From Robiginitalea aestuariiviva (GTDB taxonomy: Bacteria > Bacteroidota > Bacteroidia > Flavobacteriales > Flavobacteriaceae): a stretch of DNA of 64,000 nucleotides. Where the stretch lies: NCBI RefSeq assembly GCF_029537735.1, contig NZ_JARPUQ010000002.1, positions 198,608 through 262,607 of the forward strand, given 5' to 3'. The translations under genes were made by a program, and so were the position numbers. Below the pieces are notes generated by a model. It did not search any database. It saw only the letters and a program-made list of their open reading frames with translations, and was not told the origin of the DNA. Below, in pieces: positions 42,511-51,626 of the stretch (within the stretch, counting starts at the first letter, position 1; each line of letters starts with the position of its first letter).

Positions 42511-45465
42511 ATGAATAACAAAGGACTTATCCGGCTGTTTGCCTGGCTCTTTGGCCTGGTAAGCGTTTACCAGCTTTCCTTCACTTTTATTACCTCCAAG
42601 ATTGAATCCGATGCAGAGGCCTATGCCGTGGCTTCCATCCCCTCAGATGAGGAGGATTATGTAGCCAAAAGGGAGCAGGTGGAAGCCCGTTACCTGGATT
42701 CCGTAGCCAAGAACCCCATTCTCGGGTTCACTTCCTACGAGGATGCCAAGAAGAAAGAATTAAACAAAGGTCTTGACCTTAAGGGCGGGATCAATGTAAC
42801 CCTGCAAATCTCCGTTCGGGATATCCTGTCCGGCCTGGCCAACAACACCAAGAACCCGGTGTTTAACAAGGCCCTGGCCGATGCGGACGAAGCTTCCAAA
42901 AACAGCGATGCCACGTACCTGGAGCTGTTCTTTGACTCCTTTGACGCCATCAAGGGGGACACCAAACTGGCATCTCCGGATATCTTTGCGAACAAAGGTC
43001 TCAGCGATGAGATTAATTTTGAGATGACCGACGACCAGGTCAAGCCCATCATCCGCCGGAAGGTGGACGAGGCTGTGATCTCGGCTTTCGAGGTGTTGCG
43101 GGAACGTATTGACGGTTTTGGGGTGACCCAACCCAACATCCAGCGGGAAGGTAATTCCGGACGTATTCTGGTAGAGCTCCCCGGGGCCCGTGATATTGCC
43201 CGCGCCCAGGACCTGCTCTCCAGCACCGCCCAGCTGGAATTCTGGGAAACCTATGAGCCCGGCAACCAGGCCCTGCTGAACTTTCTGATCCAGGCCAATG
43301 AGGCCCTGAAATCTATCGTGGAGGCCGAGGCCCCCCAGGCCAAGGAAGCCAGCGAGATCGATTCCCTCCTTTCCGATGTGTCCCAGGATTCTCTGGACCT
43401 GGCCCAGCAGAGCAACCCCCTCTTTGAAAAGATGCAACCCAACCCGGGCGGGGTAGCCATTGGGGTAGCAGCCATCCAGGATACGGCCCAGGTGGGCGCC
43501 TGGCTGCGCCTGCCACAGATCCGCAGATTGCTGCCGGCTGAGGTACAGTTTACCAAATTTATGTGGGAACGCCCCACCCAGGGCTCCGAAGTGGCAGCCC
43601 TCTACGCCCTGAAATCCAACCGGGCAAACACCCCGCGTATGAGCGGAGACGTCGTGAGTGACGCCCGCGATCAGTTTGACCAGTACAACCGCCCCTCCGT
43701 AGGGATGGATATGAACGTACGCGGCGCCCGCGACTGGAAACAGCTCACGGCCGAGGTATACGAAAACCAGACGGCCATTGCCATTGCCCTGGACAACCGG
43801 GTATACACGGCTCCGGGCGTTAACGAACCCGGCGGGATTTCCGGCGGGGCTACGGAAATTTCAGGGACCTTTACCGTAAACGAAACCAAGGATATCGCCA
43901 ACGTACTGCGTGCCGGGAAACTGCCCGCCAAGGCGGAGATTATCGACTCTTTTGTAGTTGGACCTTCCCTGGGTCAAGAAGCCATCAGTAGTGGTTTTAT
44001 GTCCTTTATTATTGCCATGGTCTTTGTGCTGCTGTGGATGGTATTCTACTACGGCAAGGCCGGGGTATTTTCGGATATTGCCCTGATCTTTAACATTGTC
44101 CTGATCTTTGGCGTGCTGGCCAGCCTGGGGGCGGTACTGACCCTGCCGGGTATTGCCGGTATTGTACTTACTATCGGGATGTCTGTAGATGCGAACGTTC
44201 TGATCTTTGAACGGATCAAGGAAGAGGTGCAGAAAGGCAAAGGTATGTCCCAGGCCGTTTCGGACGGTTTTGACAATGCCCTTTCCTCCATCCTGGACGC
44301 CAACATCACCACCGGCCTTACCGCCATTATCCTGCTGGTATTCGGATCCGGGCCGATCAAAGGTTTTGCCACCACCCTGATTATCGGTATCCTGACCTCG
44401 CTCTTCACGGCGATCTTTATTACCCGCCTGCTGGTTGACGGATACCTGGCTAAGCGCGGGCGCAGGCTGGATTTTGCTACCGGCATGACCAGGAACCTGT
44501 TCCGCAATATGAATATCGACTTTTTGAGCAAGCGGAAAATTGCCTACGTCATTTCGGCTATTCTGGTTATCGGAGGGCTTTCTTCCCTGTTCACCAAAGG
44601 CCTGGACCAGGGTGTGGATTTTGTCGGGGGGAGGAACTACCAGATCCGGTTTGTGAACCCGGTAAACCCAACCGAGATCACCTCTGAACTCACCGATGCC
44701 CTGGGTAGTGCCTCGGCCAAGACCTTTGGGGATGCCAATCAGATCATGGTGACCACCAAATACAAGGTGGACGTGCAGGGTACTGAGGTAGATGACGAAA
44801 TCCTGGGAATCCTTTTCAACGATCTGCAGAAGTACCTGCCGGACGGGACCACGTACGAGGACTTTATCCCCGGCGGGACCAACGATGAGATTGGGGTTAT
44901 GAAATACCGCAAGGTGGGCCCGACTATCGCGGACGACATCAAGAAAAATGCCGTCTGGGCGGTATTAGGTTCCCTGGCAGTGGTGTTCCTGTACATCCTG
45001 TTGCGTTTCCGCAGGTGGCAGTTCTCCCTGGGTGCGGTGGTTGCCGTCTTCCACGACGTAATGATCGTGCTAGGGGTCTTTTCGGCTACCAGTGCGCTGA
45101 TGCCGTTCAGCATGGAGATTGACCAGGCTTTTATTGCGGCCATCCTGACGGTGATCGGGTATTCCCTGAACGATACCGTGGTGGTGTTTGACCGTATCCG
45201 CGAGATTATAAACGAACGGGGCTGGCGTTCGGGCGAAAATGTGAACCTGGCGCTCAACAGCACCCTGAGCCGGACGCTGAACACCTCCCTGACCACGTTG
45301 GTGGTACTGCTGTCTATCTTCATCTTTGGAGGTGAAACCCTGCGCGGGTTTATGTTTGCTATGATTGTAGGGGTTATAGTGGGGACCTACTCCTCCCTGT
45401 TCATCGCCACCCCGGTGATGTTCGATACCCTGGAGCGCAAACTTTCCCGCGGGAAGAAGCAATAA
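42511..45465 (+). CDS. secDF: Fused protein translocase subunit SecDF
   Basis: A 984-residue proton-driven accessory subunit of the Sec translocon, with SecD and SecF fused as is usual in Bacteroidota. SecD features are an N-terminal membrane helix, DLKGGINVTLQ, a large periplasmic domain, GKLPAKAEIIDSFVVGPSLGQE and the membrane motif GMSVDANVLIFERIKEE. The SecF half starts near residue 680 (NIDFLSKRKIAY) with DFVGGRNYQIRF and ends with GYSLNDTVVVFDRIREI. An unusually long periplasmic segment (about residues 250-330) is rich in Ala, Glu and Ser. Confidence 0.96.
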   Translation: MNNKGLIRLFAWLFGLVSVYQLSFTFITSKIESDAEAYAVASIPSDEEDYVAKREQVEARYLDSVAKNPILGFTSYEDAKKKELNKGLDLKGGINVTLQISVRDILSGLANNTKNPVFNKALADADEASKNSDATYLELFFDSFDAIKGDTKLASPDIFANKGLSDEINFEMTDDQVKPIIRRKVDEAVISAFEVLRERIDGFGVTQPNIQREGNSGRILVELPGARDIARAQDLLSSTAQLEFWETYEPGNQALLNFLIQANEALKSIVEAEAPQAKEASEIDSLLSDVSQDSLDLAQQSNPLFEKMQPNPGGVAIGVAAIQDTAQVGAWLRLPQIRRLLPAEVQFTKFMWERPTQGSEVAALYALKSNRANTPRMSGDVVSDARDQFDQYNRPSVGMDMNVRGARDWKQLTAEVYENQTAIAIALDNRVYTAPGVNEPGGISGGATEISGTFTVNETKDIANVLRAGKLPAKAEIIDSFVVGPSLGQEAISSGFMSFIIAMVFVLLWMVFYYGKAGVFSDIALIFNIVLIFGVLASLGAVLTLPGIAGIVLTIGMSVDANVLIFERIKEEVQKGKGMSQAVSDGFDNALSSILDANITTGLTAIILLVFGSGPIKGFATTLIIGILTSLFTAIFITRLLVDGYLAKRGRRLDFATGMTRNLFRNMNIDFLSKRKIAYVISAILVIGGLSSLFTKGLDQGVDFVGGRNYQIRFVNPVNPTEITSELTDALGSASAKTFGDANQIMVTTKYKVDVQGTEVDDEILGILFNDLQKYLPDGTTYEDFIPGGTNDEIGVMKYRKVGPTIADDIKKNAVWAVLGSLAVVFLYILLRFRRWQFSLGAVVAVFHDVMIVLGVFSATSALMPFSMEIDQAFIAAILTVIGYSLNDTVVVFDRIREIINERGWRSGENVNLALNSTLSRTLNTSLTTLVVLLSIFIFGGETLRGFMFAMIVGVIVGTYSSLFIATPVMFDTLERKLSRGKKQ

Positions 45466-45482
45466 AATTCCTATCGGAAATG

Positions 45483-45518
45483 AAAAAAGCTGCATCCCCC
45501 GGGGGTGCAGCTTTTTTT
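45483..45518. terminator. secDF terminator
   Basis: AAAAAAGCTGCATCCCCC and GGGGGTGCAGCTTTTTTT form a stem with one bulged T, just after the secDF stop and 10 bases before the convergent gene's stop. It works in both directions. Confidence 0.85.
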
Positions 45519-45528
45519 TATGCTGTAC

Positions 45529-45909
45529 TCAGTCCTGCTCCTGCAGCCATTTACGCGCTGTGCGCCTGCTGCTAAAAACAGCAACTTCATAACCCAGGTG
45601 TACCATAAACGAGCGGACCAGTTGCAAGGTCATCTGGTTGTCCGAAGCGGTCACAAAGGCCAGTTTATAATTCGGACTCCACCCGGCCTTTTGGGCGTTG
45701 CGGGCAATATCCATACTGTATCGGATGGGGAGGGGATGCTGCAGCTGCATGCGGGCAAGCACCCGGTGCTGTTTTTCCTGCCGGCAGATGTGGTCCATCT
45801 GACCCCATAACTTCCGGCTTTCACTTACGACATATTCTGCCGTGCCTTTGCCGGAAATTTCCAGGTCCACATAGTTTTTAACAACCTTATACTTTACCTG
45901 TGTAGGCAT
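45529..45909 (-). CDS. STAS/SpoIIAA-like small protein (126 aa)
   Basis: A 126-residue soluble protein with the alternating strand-helix layout of SpoIIAA/STAS-like proteins: YKVVKNYVDLEISGKG, a helix RKLWGQMDHICRQEK, YKLAFVTASDNQMTLQLVRSFMVHLGYEVAVFSSRRTARKWLQ. The last segment closely follows the 'value strand, helix, FxxxxxAxxWL' end of this fold. No phosphorylatable serine motif is obvious. A regulatory role is possible but unsupported. An AT-rich stretch of ~130 bases lies upstream. Confidence 0.55.
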   Translation of the reverse strand: MPTQVKYKVVKNYVDLEISGKGTAEYVVSESRKLWGQMDHICRQEKQHRVLARMQLQHPLPIRYSMDIARNAQKAGWSPNYKLAFVTASDNQMTLQLVRSFMVHLGYEVAVFSSRRTARKWLQEQD

Positions 45910-45954
45910 ATACCAAGAATAATACCGGCCAGCGGTGCATTTTGGTTAGAAGGT

Positions 45955-46081
45955 TGTTTGGCGCCTTATTAAGGCTATTAGAAATATACTAAATATTACG
46001 AATAAAAACCATAAAAAATTAAAGGTTAATTCATTATGATTAACATAAAAATATTTAATATGTTAAAATGATGAAAAAAAC
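45955..46081. other. AT-rich intergenic stretch with inverted repeat
   Basis: Almost entirely A and T, unlike the surrounding DNA. It contains TTAACATA (46040-46047) and its complement TATGTTAA (46059-46066) 11 bases apart. It separates the ABC ATPase stop from the upstream side of the STAS-like gene, so it may hold that gene's promoter or a regulator or nucleoid-protein site. No open frame. Confidence 0.5.
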
Positions 46082-47314
46082 TTAAACGACAATGGCTTTA
46101 GATCCCAGGGGTCCGGGTTGAAGTTCCAGTACTTGCTCGGGCAATAGTCCAGGTTCCTTTCGGTGGGAGACAAAAACAATAGCTGTTTCACTCTGCGAAG
46201 CCATCTTGGCGATCAGGGCCGCCACGCCGCGTGCTGCCCGGGTATCCAGGCCGGCAGTAGGTTCATCCAGGATCAGCAAGGGGGGATGCTTGATCATGGC
46301 CCGAGCACAGAAGATCAGGCGCTTATCCCCTTCGGTAAGGTCGCTAAAGCGTTCCTGTCCGCGCGTTTCCATTCCCAGGAACTTCAGCCACTGCTGAGCC
46401 AGCAATTGCTGGGCATCGGTGGGTTGAACGTACAGACCTATGGAGTCCGTAAGGCCTGAAATCAGCATATTTTCCAGCGTATGATACCCCCGGAACCGAT
46501 CTGACATGGCCGGCGTAAAATAACCCAACAGGGATTTGATGTCCCATACGCTCTCTCCGCTGCCTTTTCGTTTTCCGAAAAGGTACATGTTCTGCCCAAA
46601 GGCCTTGGGATTGTCGCCGCTGATCATGGTAATCAGGGAAGACTTCCCGCTGCCGTTTGGCCCGCGCAGTTCCCAGAAATCTCCCTTGCGGATTTCCCAG
46701 GTTATCTGATCCAGCACGGGGGTTTGGCCATACGTCAGGGTTACCTCCTGTAAGGATACCAGGGGATCCGGCAACTCTGGCCAGGACCTGGGCGGGGGAG
46801 GTACGGTGCCTGTAAACCGTTGCTTTCCATGAACTTCGGGCTCATAACCGGGAAACCCAACCAAGGCTAAGCCGTCCAGAAATGCACCCTGTCTGATGCA
46901 AGGCAATCGGTCTTCCGCCCGGCTGATCAGTTGTATAAAACAAACGGAATTTTCCTGCTCTGCCAGGAGGTTGTACAGGGCTTGCTGATATCCCTGGTCC
47001 AGGTTGTCGAATGGGTCGTCCAGGATCAGGTACTCCGGTTTCCCGGAAAGGAGATAGGCCAAAAGCGCCTTTTTGCGTTCGCCACTGGAAAGGGTGCGAA
47101 GGGGCCTTCCGGCGTATGGTGTTAAGGCAGAGGTTTCGTGCCGGGCCTCCTCCTCAAGGAATTCGGCTATTCGCGCATTGGAAAACCATCTGCCCTGCCG
47201 CCCTTTCAGGAAATTAAGTTCCTGGGGCGGGTCATCCGAAAGCAGGCGTTGAGCCAGGGCCGTCTTTCGGGAGGCATTGTCCGTGTAAATAGCGGTATGC
47301 AAACAAGGTGACAT
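46082..47314 (-). CDS. ModF-like tandem ABC ATPase, N-terminal half degenerate
   Basis: A 410-residue protein with two ABC ATPase units and no membrane part, like the ModF/PhrA group of soluble ABC proteins of unclear function. The C-terminal unit has a full Walker A (GPNGSGKSS), Walker B (LLILDEPTAGLD) and H-loop (VSHRKE), but its signature is DLTEGDKR instead of LSGGQ. The N-terminal unit keeps LSSGERKK and LILDDPFDNLD but has no GxxGxGKS Walker A, only DNASRKTALAQRL in its place. A composite active site made of the first half's signature and the second half's Walker A is therefore the only canonical one. Monocistronic. Confidence 0.8.
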   Translation of the reverse strand: MSPCLHTAIYTDNASRKTALAQRLLSDDPPQELNFLKGRQGRWFSNARIAEFLEEEARHETSALTPYAGRPLRTLSSGERKKALLAYLLSGKPEYLILDDPFDNLDQGYQQALYNLLAEQENSVCFIQLISRAEDRLPCIRQGAFLDGLALVGFPGYEPEVHGKQRFTGTVPPPPRSWPELPDPLVSLQEVTLTYGQTPVLDQITWEIRKGDFWELRGPNGSGKSSLITMISGDNPKAFGQNMYLFGKRKGSGESVWDIKSLLGYFTPAMSDRFRGYHTLENMLISGLTDSIGLYVQPTDAQQLLAQQWLKFLGMETRGQERFSDLTEGDKRLIFCARAMIKHPPLLILDEPTAGLDTRAARGVAALIAKMASQSETAIVFVSHRKEPGLLPEQVLELQPGPLGSKAIVV

Positions 47315-47430
47315 CGGCTTTTCTTTGCGAATTAGAGGTTTAAAATTATGGGAATCACGGCTTCGCGCCCCTGAAATATGACTTTTGTTACATTGGAATT
47401 AAATTCGAATTGGTACCTTGAAAGGCAATA

Positions 47431-47529
47431 ATGCGCCACAAGATATTGAAATTCATCCTGGTTTGCCTGCTCTGCATAGGGCTGGTTTCCGGGTTGGTGT
47501 GGCTGATTATCGAATTAACAAAACACTAG
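47431..47529 (+). CDS. 32-residue single-span membrane micropeptide
   Basis: A very short open frame, ATG at 47431: MRHKILKF, then a continuous hydrophobic helix (ILVCLLCIGLVSGLVWLIIEL) and TKH. Positive N-terminus, one membrane span. It ends four bases before the DUF2892 gene, and a TACCTTG element lies 14 bases upstream, so both look like one small operon. The tight spacing and clean transmembrane helix argue that it is translated; no family is known to me. Confidence 0.5.
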   Translation: MRHKILKFILVCLLCIGLVSGLVWLIIELTKH

Positions 47530-47533
47530 ACCA

Positions 47534-47743
47534 ATGAAAAAAAACATGGGAATGGCGGACCGCGTGATCCGCTTTATTGTAGCGGCCATTTTTGCGGTCC
47601 TTTATTTTACAGGAACGGTAACCGGCACCCCTGGCATTATCCTGCTGGTACTGGCCGGCGTTTTTTTGCTAACCAGTTTTGTGAGCTTTTGCCCCTTGTA
47701 TGCCCCCTTTGGCATCAATACCTGCCCAACAAAACACGAATAA
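47534..47743 (+). CDS. DUF2892 (YgaP-like) membrane protein
   Basis: A 69-residue protein with the DUF2892 pattern: MGMADRVIRFIVAAIFAVLYF, two membrane helices and a conserved end CPLYAPFGINTC. The family is that of the membrane part of YgaP-type rhodanese proteins; standalone copies are common and of unknown role. The two cysteines near the end (CPLYAPFGINTC) are typical. Confidence 0.88.
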   Translation: MKKNMGMADRVIRFIVAAIFAVLYFTGTVTGTPGIILLVLAGVFLLTSFVSFCPLYAPFGINTCPTKHE

Positions 47744-47793
47744 CCCGTATTTTGGATAAATGCGTTCAGGCGCCCCGGCAATACGTCCGGGGC

Positions 47794-48342
47794 TTATGCT
47801 TTCGCGTGATAGCAAAACACGCCCACAGGGTTGCCTTTGAAGATTGTCTGTGTTTCCAATTGCATACCCAGCCGGCGGGCTACCTGGATTGAAGGGGTGT
47901 TCTCAACGGCAATAATTGAGATCAGCCGGGTGGCCCATCCCTGCTGCAGGGCGGTGTCTCGGCAATGCAGGGCCGCCTCCGTGGCCAGACCCTTGCCACG
48001 GGCCTCCGGGAATAGCGCATATCCCAATTCCCATTCCATCCGGCCATCTACTTCCTGGCGGGTGATCCCGCACATCCCTTGGAGTTGTCCGGTTTTCAGG
48101 CATATCAGGGCATTCATGCCGCCCAACCCCGAGCGGTACCGTTCCAGATTTCGACCGTACAGGGCTTGCCAGGACGCCTCCGGCGTGGCCGGAGCCCCCT
48201 GCCAGTACTTACGACTTTCCGGGTCGTTAAAGAAAGCACGCCAGGCCATGGAGTCTTCGGCCTGCAACCGACGGTAAGCAAGTCTGGGGCTGCGCGTGCC
48301 TGCCAGCAATCCAAAACCAGGAGTACCCGGAGTCAGGTTCAT
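47794..48342 (-). CDS. GNAT N-acetyltransferase (RimJ/RimL-like)
   Basis: A 182-residue acetyl-CoA-dependent acetyltransferase. RLAYRRLQAEDSMAWRAFFNDPESRKYW is the typical RimJ-like N-terminus; LQGMCGITR and WELGYALFPEARGKGLATEAA carry the acetyl-CoA-binding motif (R/Q-x-x-G-x-G/A as ARGKGLA), and VENTPSIQVARRLGMQ is the C-terminal motif. The target is unknown. Its start overlaps the stop of the DUF192 gene by four bases, giving an lgt-DUF192-GNAT transcript. Confidence 0.88.
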   Translation of the reverse strand: MNLTPGTPGFGLLAGTRSPRLAYRRLQAEDSMAWRAFFNDPESRKYWQGAPATPEASWQALYGRNLERYRSGLGGMNALICLKTGQLQGMCGITRQEVDGRMEWELGYALFPEARGKGLATEAALHCRDTALQQGWATRLISIIAVENTPSIQVARRLGMQLETQTIFKGNPVGVFCYHAKA

Positions 48343-48842
48343 GGCAGGCGTTCAAAACGGATGGCATCGCCTACGGCTATCCCCCAGCGGTCGGATAAAC
48401 CACCTTTAATTTCCAACACGTATTGTACCGGCGCCCCGGAAGGGATACCGGATTCGTCCAGGGGTGCGGCGTTTTTTCGGATGGTTACGATTTTCAGGCT
48501 ATCGTCTATAAAGAGGAGATCCAGTGGGATCAGCGTGTTTTTCATGTAGAAGGAATGCACGGCCGGGGCCTCGAAGATAAAGAGCATGCCCTGTCGGTCT
48601 TCCATGGTTTTCCGATACATGAGCCCGGTTTGGGTTTCGTATGCCGTTTCGGCAATTTCGATATCCAGGTTTACACGAATGGAATCCGTGCCGGCCTTCA
48701 GGATTTCCAGTGCCCCTTCGTGGGTAAAACCTACTTCCCGGGTTTGCAGCGGGATTTTGTCCCCGTCCTTACAGGCCCAACCCAGTAAGAGAAGCCCCAG
48801 GGCAAGGGCCGGGAGCCATGTTTTAGATTGTACCTTAAGCAT
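48339..48842 (-). CDS. DUF192 lipoprotein
   Basis: A 167-residue protein with a lipoprotein signal (LLLLGWAC-K) and a full DUF192 domain: GLMYRKTMEDRQGMLFIF, HSFYMKNTLIPLDLLFID, YVLEIKGGLSDRWGI. The DUF192 function is unknown. The start at 48842 (MLKVQSKTW) places the signal peptide correctly and overlaps the end of lgt by eight bases. The next gene is the prolipoprotein diacylglyceryl transferase, which would itself modify this lipoprotein. Confidence 0.88.
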   Translation of the reverse strand: MLKVQSKTWLPALALGLLLLGWACKDGDKIPLQTREVGFTHEGALEILKAGTDSIRVNLDIEIAETAYETQTGLMYRKTMEDRQGMLFIFEAPAVHSFYMKNTLIPLDLLFIDDSLKIVTIRKNAAPLDESGIPSGAPVQYVLEIKGGLSDRWGIAVGDAIRFERLP

Positions 48843-49797
48843 GGCCCCTGGGTTTACGGAACATAAAGTACAAGCCCAGGAGAATGAACGGGATACTGAG
48901 CCACTGGCCTGTAGAGAGGTAGCCCAGGGCCTCTTCGAAGCCCCCCTGGCTTTTCTTGACAAACTCGACAAAGAAGCGGATGCCCCATAAAGCAATCAGG
49001 AACAGCCCGAAGAAATACCCGGGGCGGTCCTTTTTATCGGTCTTCTGATACAGCCAGAACAGGAGTAAAAAGAGCAGCAGGTACAGGGCCCCTTCGTAAA
49101 GTTGGGCGGGATGCCGGTAGGGGATGCCCTGGAGGTATTCCGAGAACTGGGGGTCTTGCGCCAGGGCCTTGTAAGCGGCATCCGGGTTGTTGATCCCGGT
49201 AATCTGCATGGCCCGGCCCGCTGGCATATCGTCTGAATCCCGGACAAAGCGTGTAGCCAGGAAAAAGGAAGACTCGGTTACTTTCCCGTTGATCTCGGAG
49301 TTGAAGAAATTCCCGAGGCGGACCATAAAAGCGCCCAGGGAAATGGGTATGACCAGCCGGTCCAGCACCCACAGCATTTTAAATTCTTTGTATTTCCGGG
49401 TGTAGAGATAGATCCCGATCAGGATGCCAATGGCCGCCCCGTGCGAGGCCAGGCCCAGGAAGCCGGTAAATTCGTATCCGTTGATCAGCCCGAAAAGACT
49501 GCTCCCGGCAGATTCCCGGATAGGCATCAAAATTTCCACCAGGTGTTCCCGGTAGTAGTCCCAATCGTAAAAGAATACATGCCCCAGACGGGCCCCGAGC
49601 ATGGTGGAAAGCACCACATAGATGAACAGGGAATCCAGGTGCTCCCGCGTTTTGCCCTCCCTGGTGAAAAAGCCTTTCATCAGGTACCAACCAGCGGCAA
49701 AGGCGATGATCCAAAGCAGGTTGTAATACTTAATCTGCAGTACGCCCAGGCTAAAAAGGGTGTCGTCCGGATTCCAGGTAAATCCCAAAATAAACAT
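48835..49797 (-). CDS. lgt: Prolipoprotein diacylglyceryl transferase
   Basis: A 320-residue polytopic membrane enzyme that attaches diacylglycerol to the lipobox cysteine of prolipoproteins. Family motifs are NLLWIIAFAAGWYL, GARLGHVFFYDWDYY, the FLGLASHGAAIGI segment with the catalytic His, MVRLGNFFNSEINGKVT and HPAQLYEG, ending with a long last helix. The length is slightly above the enterobacterial form because of a loop around residues 180-215. First gene of a three-gene unit with DUF192 and GNAT. Confidence 0.95.
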   Translation of the reverse strand: MFILGFTWNPDDTLFSLGVLQIKYYNLLWIIAFAAGWYLMKGFFTREGKTREHLDSLFIYVVLSTMLGARLGHVFFYDWDYYREHLVEILMPIRESAGSSLFGLINGYEFTGFLGLASHGAAIGILIGIYLYTRKYKEFKMLWVLDRLVIPISLGAFMVRLGNFFNSEINGKVTESSFFLATRFVRDSDDMPAGRAMQITGINNPDAAYKALAQDPQFSEYLQGIPYRHPAQLYEGALYLLLFLLLFWLYQKTDKKDRPGYFFGLFLIALWGIRFFVEFVKKSQGGFEEALGYLSTGQWLSIPFILLGLYFMFRKPRGHA

Positions 49798-50085
49798 AGG
49801 GTGAGTTTTGAGGCTAAGATACTAAATCCAGAGGCCAGGGCAGGCCCCGATGGTGGTAAAATGTCCGTGTGGAAATGTTGCCGCCAGGCGAAAGTGGGCG
49901 TTTGGTCTGGGGGTCACCCCCTTCCCCCGGTTAAAAGTTAAGGGGTAGTTCTTAAATCTTCTTTCAGCTTAAAAATTCTCGTGGATACCATCCTCAAACC
50001 CCGTCCGTAAAGCACGCCTTGCCTGGGGAAAGCAGCTTGCAGGGGCAATTCAATTCCCAGGCGCGAAAAGCCCGTACGCCAAAAA

Positions 50086-50319
50086 TCAGGGTACCGGGTC
50101 ATAGCCGGAACCGCCCCAGGGGTTGCAGCTCAGGATGCGTTTCAACGCCAGCCACCCGCCCTTAAAAACCCCGTGTTTGCGAAGGGCCGTAACGGTATAT
50201 TCCGAACAGGTAGGGGTGTAGCGGCAGGTAGGCGGGGTAAGGGGCGAAATATAGCGTTGGTAGAACCGGACCAGGCCGATGAGGACACGCGACGGGAAGG
50301 CAGGTTTGGGAGGAGTCAT
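50086..50319 (-). CDS. yidD: Membrane protein insertion efficiency factor YidD
   Basis: A 77-residue protein with the YidD signature [24 protein letters not shown]...[33 protein letters not shown], including the conserved cysteines and an N-terminal amphipathic helix. It assists the YidC insertase. The start at 50319 ([12 protein letters not shown]) was preferred to a longer frame whose extra N-terminal 33 residues are atypical. It stands apart from rnpA and yidC, which are not in this window. Confidence 0.9.
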   Translation of the reverse strand: MTPPKPAFPSRVLIGLVRFYQRYISPLTPPTCRYTPTCSEYTVTALRKHGVFKGGWLALKRILSCNPWGGSGYDPVP

Positions 50320-50711
50320 GGCGAATAAAATCCCTCTAAGGTACGCCATTTGGAAAGGTTTTCCGAACCATACTGAGAGAGGAAAGCCGCCACGGCCGCT
50401 GGTACTAACGGAATCCAAGGGACGCAGATTCCCAAAACAACCAAACTAAGTAACGAAATTGCGGATGGCGTGACGGCTTTAATTTCCTCTTTCCAGTAGT
50501 TAATGGTATCGAATAAGTCTCGTGTTTATGTGTGCTTTCAGGTATGTGAAAACCGATTGACACCGGACACACACCACATCCCTAAATTAGGCGAAGAGGT
50601 TTCAAAGGGGTTGCAATATGCTGCCATAAGTGTGACCGATCCTATCACGAATCAGAATTTTCTGTATCTTGGAGTCATATACACTTGCGTTTCTTTTACC
50701 AAATCCTTGCT
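50320..50711. other. Gene-free interval upstream of the AraC regulator
   Basis: 392 bases between yidD and the AraC gene without a believable coding frame; the one long frame (50503 onward) overlaps the AraC gene and lacks family features. It contains a probable promoter (TATCTTGG, 50665-50672) and no clear hairpin or repeat. The length suggests regulatory sequence for the AraC gene. Confidence 0.5.
50665..50672 (+). promoter_or_regulatory. Probable -7 box of the AraC gene (TATCTTGG)
   Basis: One mismatch from TAnnTTTG, 40 bases before the ATG at 50712. Confidence 0.5.
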
Positions 50712-51626
50712 ATGCAATTGCCACCCGAATTCCTGGAAACCCGTAAACTCCAAACCCTGGTCGAGAATCAGACCAGTTATACCTTTAAGGATGCCATCCT
50801 CCATATCTTCGAAACCTATGAGCGCGCCAGCCAGGTACAGGTGTCTTTTGAGCTGCCTGCCCTGCTCAGTATGATTGAAGGCCGAAAAACCGTCTTTTTA
50901 AGGGATTACGAACGCTTTCCCTTCCTGCCCGGGGAGACCCTGATCATTCCCAAAGGGGAACCGCTTACCATCGACTTCCCGGATGCCAGTATGACGCGCC
51001 CGGCCCGGTGCATGACCATAGAGATCGAACAGGCGAAGATTGGGGAGGTGCTCCTCTGGATGGACCGGAAGATGCCCCGGCCGGATGGGGAAGCCTGGGC
51101 CTTCCCCGGGGGCAACTTCCACTTCGTAAACGACCGGGCCTTCCATCAGATCCTGCAGCGGTTTTTATTCTTGCTCACCGAAGAGCACCCCAATCGGGAG
51201 TTATTCCTGGATAATATGCTGCAGGAGCTCATTGTGCGCATTGCACAGGCTCAGGAACAGCCCCACTATCGTCTGGGGTTTGTGCGTCTGCAGGAAGGGA
51301 GCCGGCTCACCGGCACAGTGCGCTATATCCAGCGCAATCTGGGGGAAAACCTGGACGTTCCGGCCCTGAGTGAAATGGCGTGTATGAGTGCTTCCCATTT
51401 TCACCGGGTCTTCCGGCAGGAGCTTGGGGTTTCGCCGGTGGAGTTTATCCGGAATGAGCGGTTGCGACTGGCCATGAGTTTATTGCAAAATCCCAAGGTG
51501 AGTATCAAGGAGGTCTACCTGAGAAGCGGCTTTGAAAGCCGGTCCTATTTTAACCGGGCATTCAAGAAGAAATACCACCTCACCCCGGGGGCCTACCGGA
51601 AGAAATACGTAACGCGGAGTTTGTGA
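50712..51626 (+). CDS. AraC-family transcriptional regulator
   Basis: A 304-residue regulator. Residues ~1-190 form an AraC-type N-terminal sensory domain (strands such as FLRDYERFPFLPGETLIIPKGEPL); residues ~205-304 carry two helix-turn-helices, SEMACMSASHFHRVFRQELGVSPVEFIRN and VSIKEVYLRSGFESRSYFNRAFKKKYHLTPGAYRKKY. The ligand and target are unknown; no obvious partner operon is adjacent, so it probably acts in trans. The start at 50712 (MQLPPEFLE) is preferred over a TTG at 50685. Confidence 0.9.
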   Translation: MQLPPEFLETRKLQTLVENQTSYTFKDAILHIFETYERASQVQVSFELPALLSMIEGRKTVFLRDYERFPFLPGETLIIPKGEPLTIDFPDASMTRPARCMTIEIEQAKIGEVLLWMDRKMPRPDGEAWAFPGGNFHFVNDRAFHQILQRFLFLLTEEHPNRELFLDNMLQELIVRIAQAQEQPHYRLGFVRLQEGSRLTGTVRYIQRNLGENLDVPALSEMACMSASHFHRVFRQELGVSPVEFIRNERLRLAMSLLQNPKVSIKEVYLRSGFESRSYFNRAFKKKYHLTPGAYRKKYVTRSL

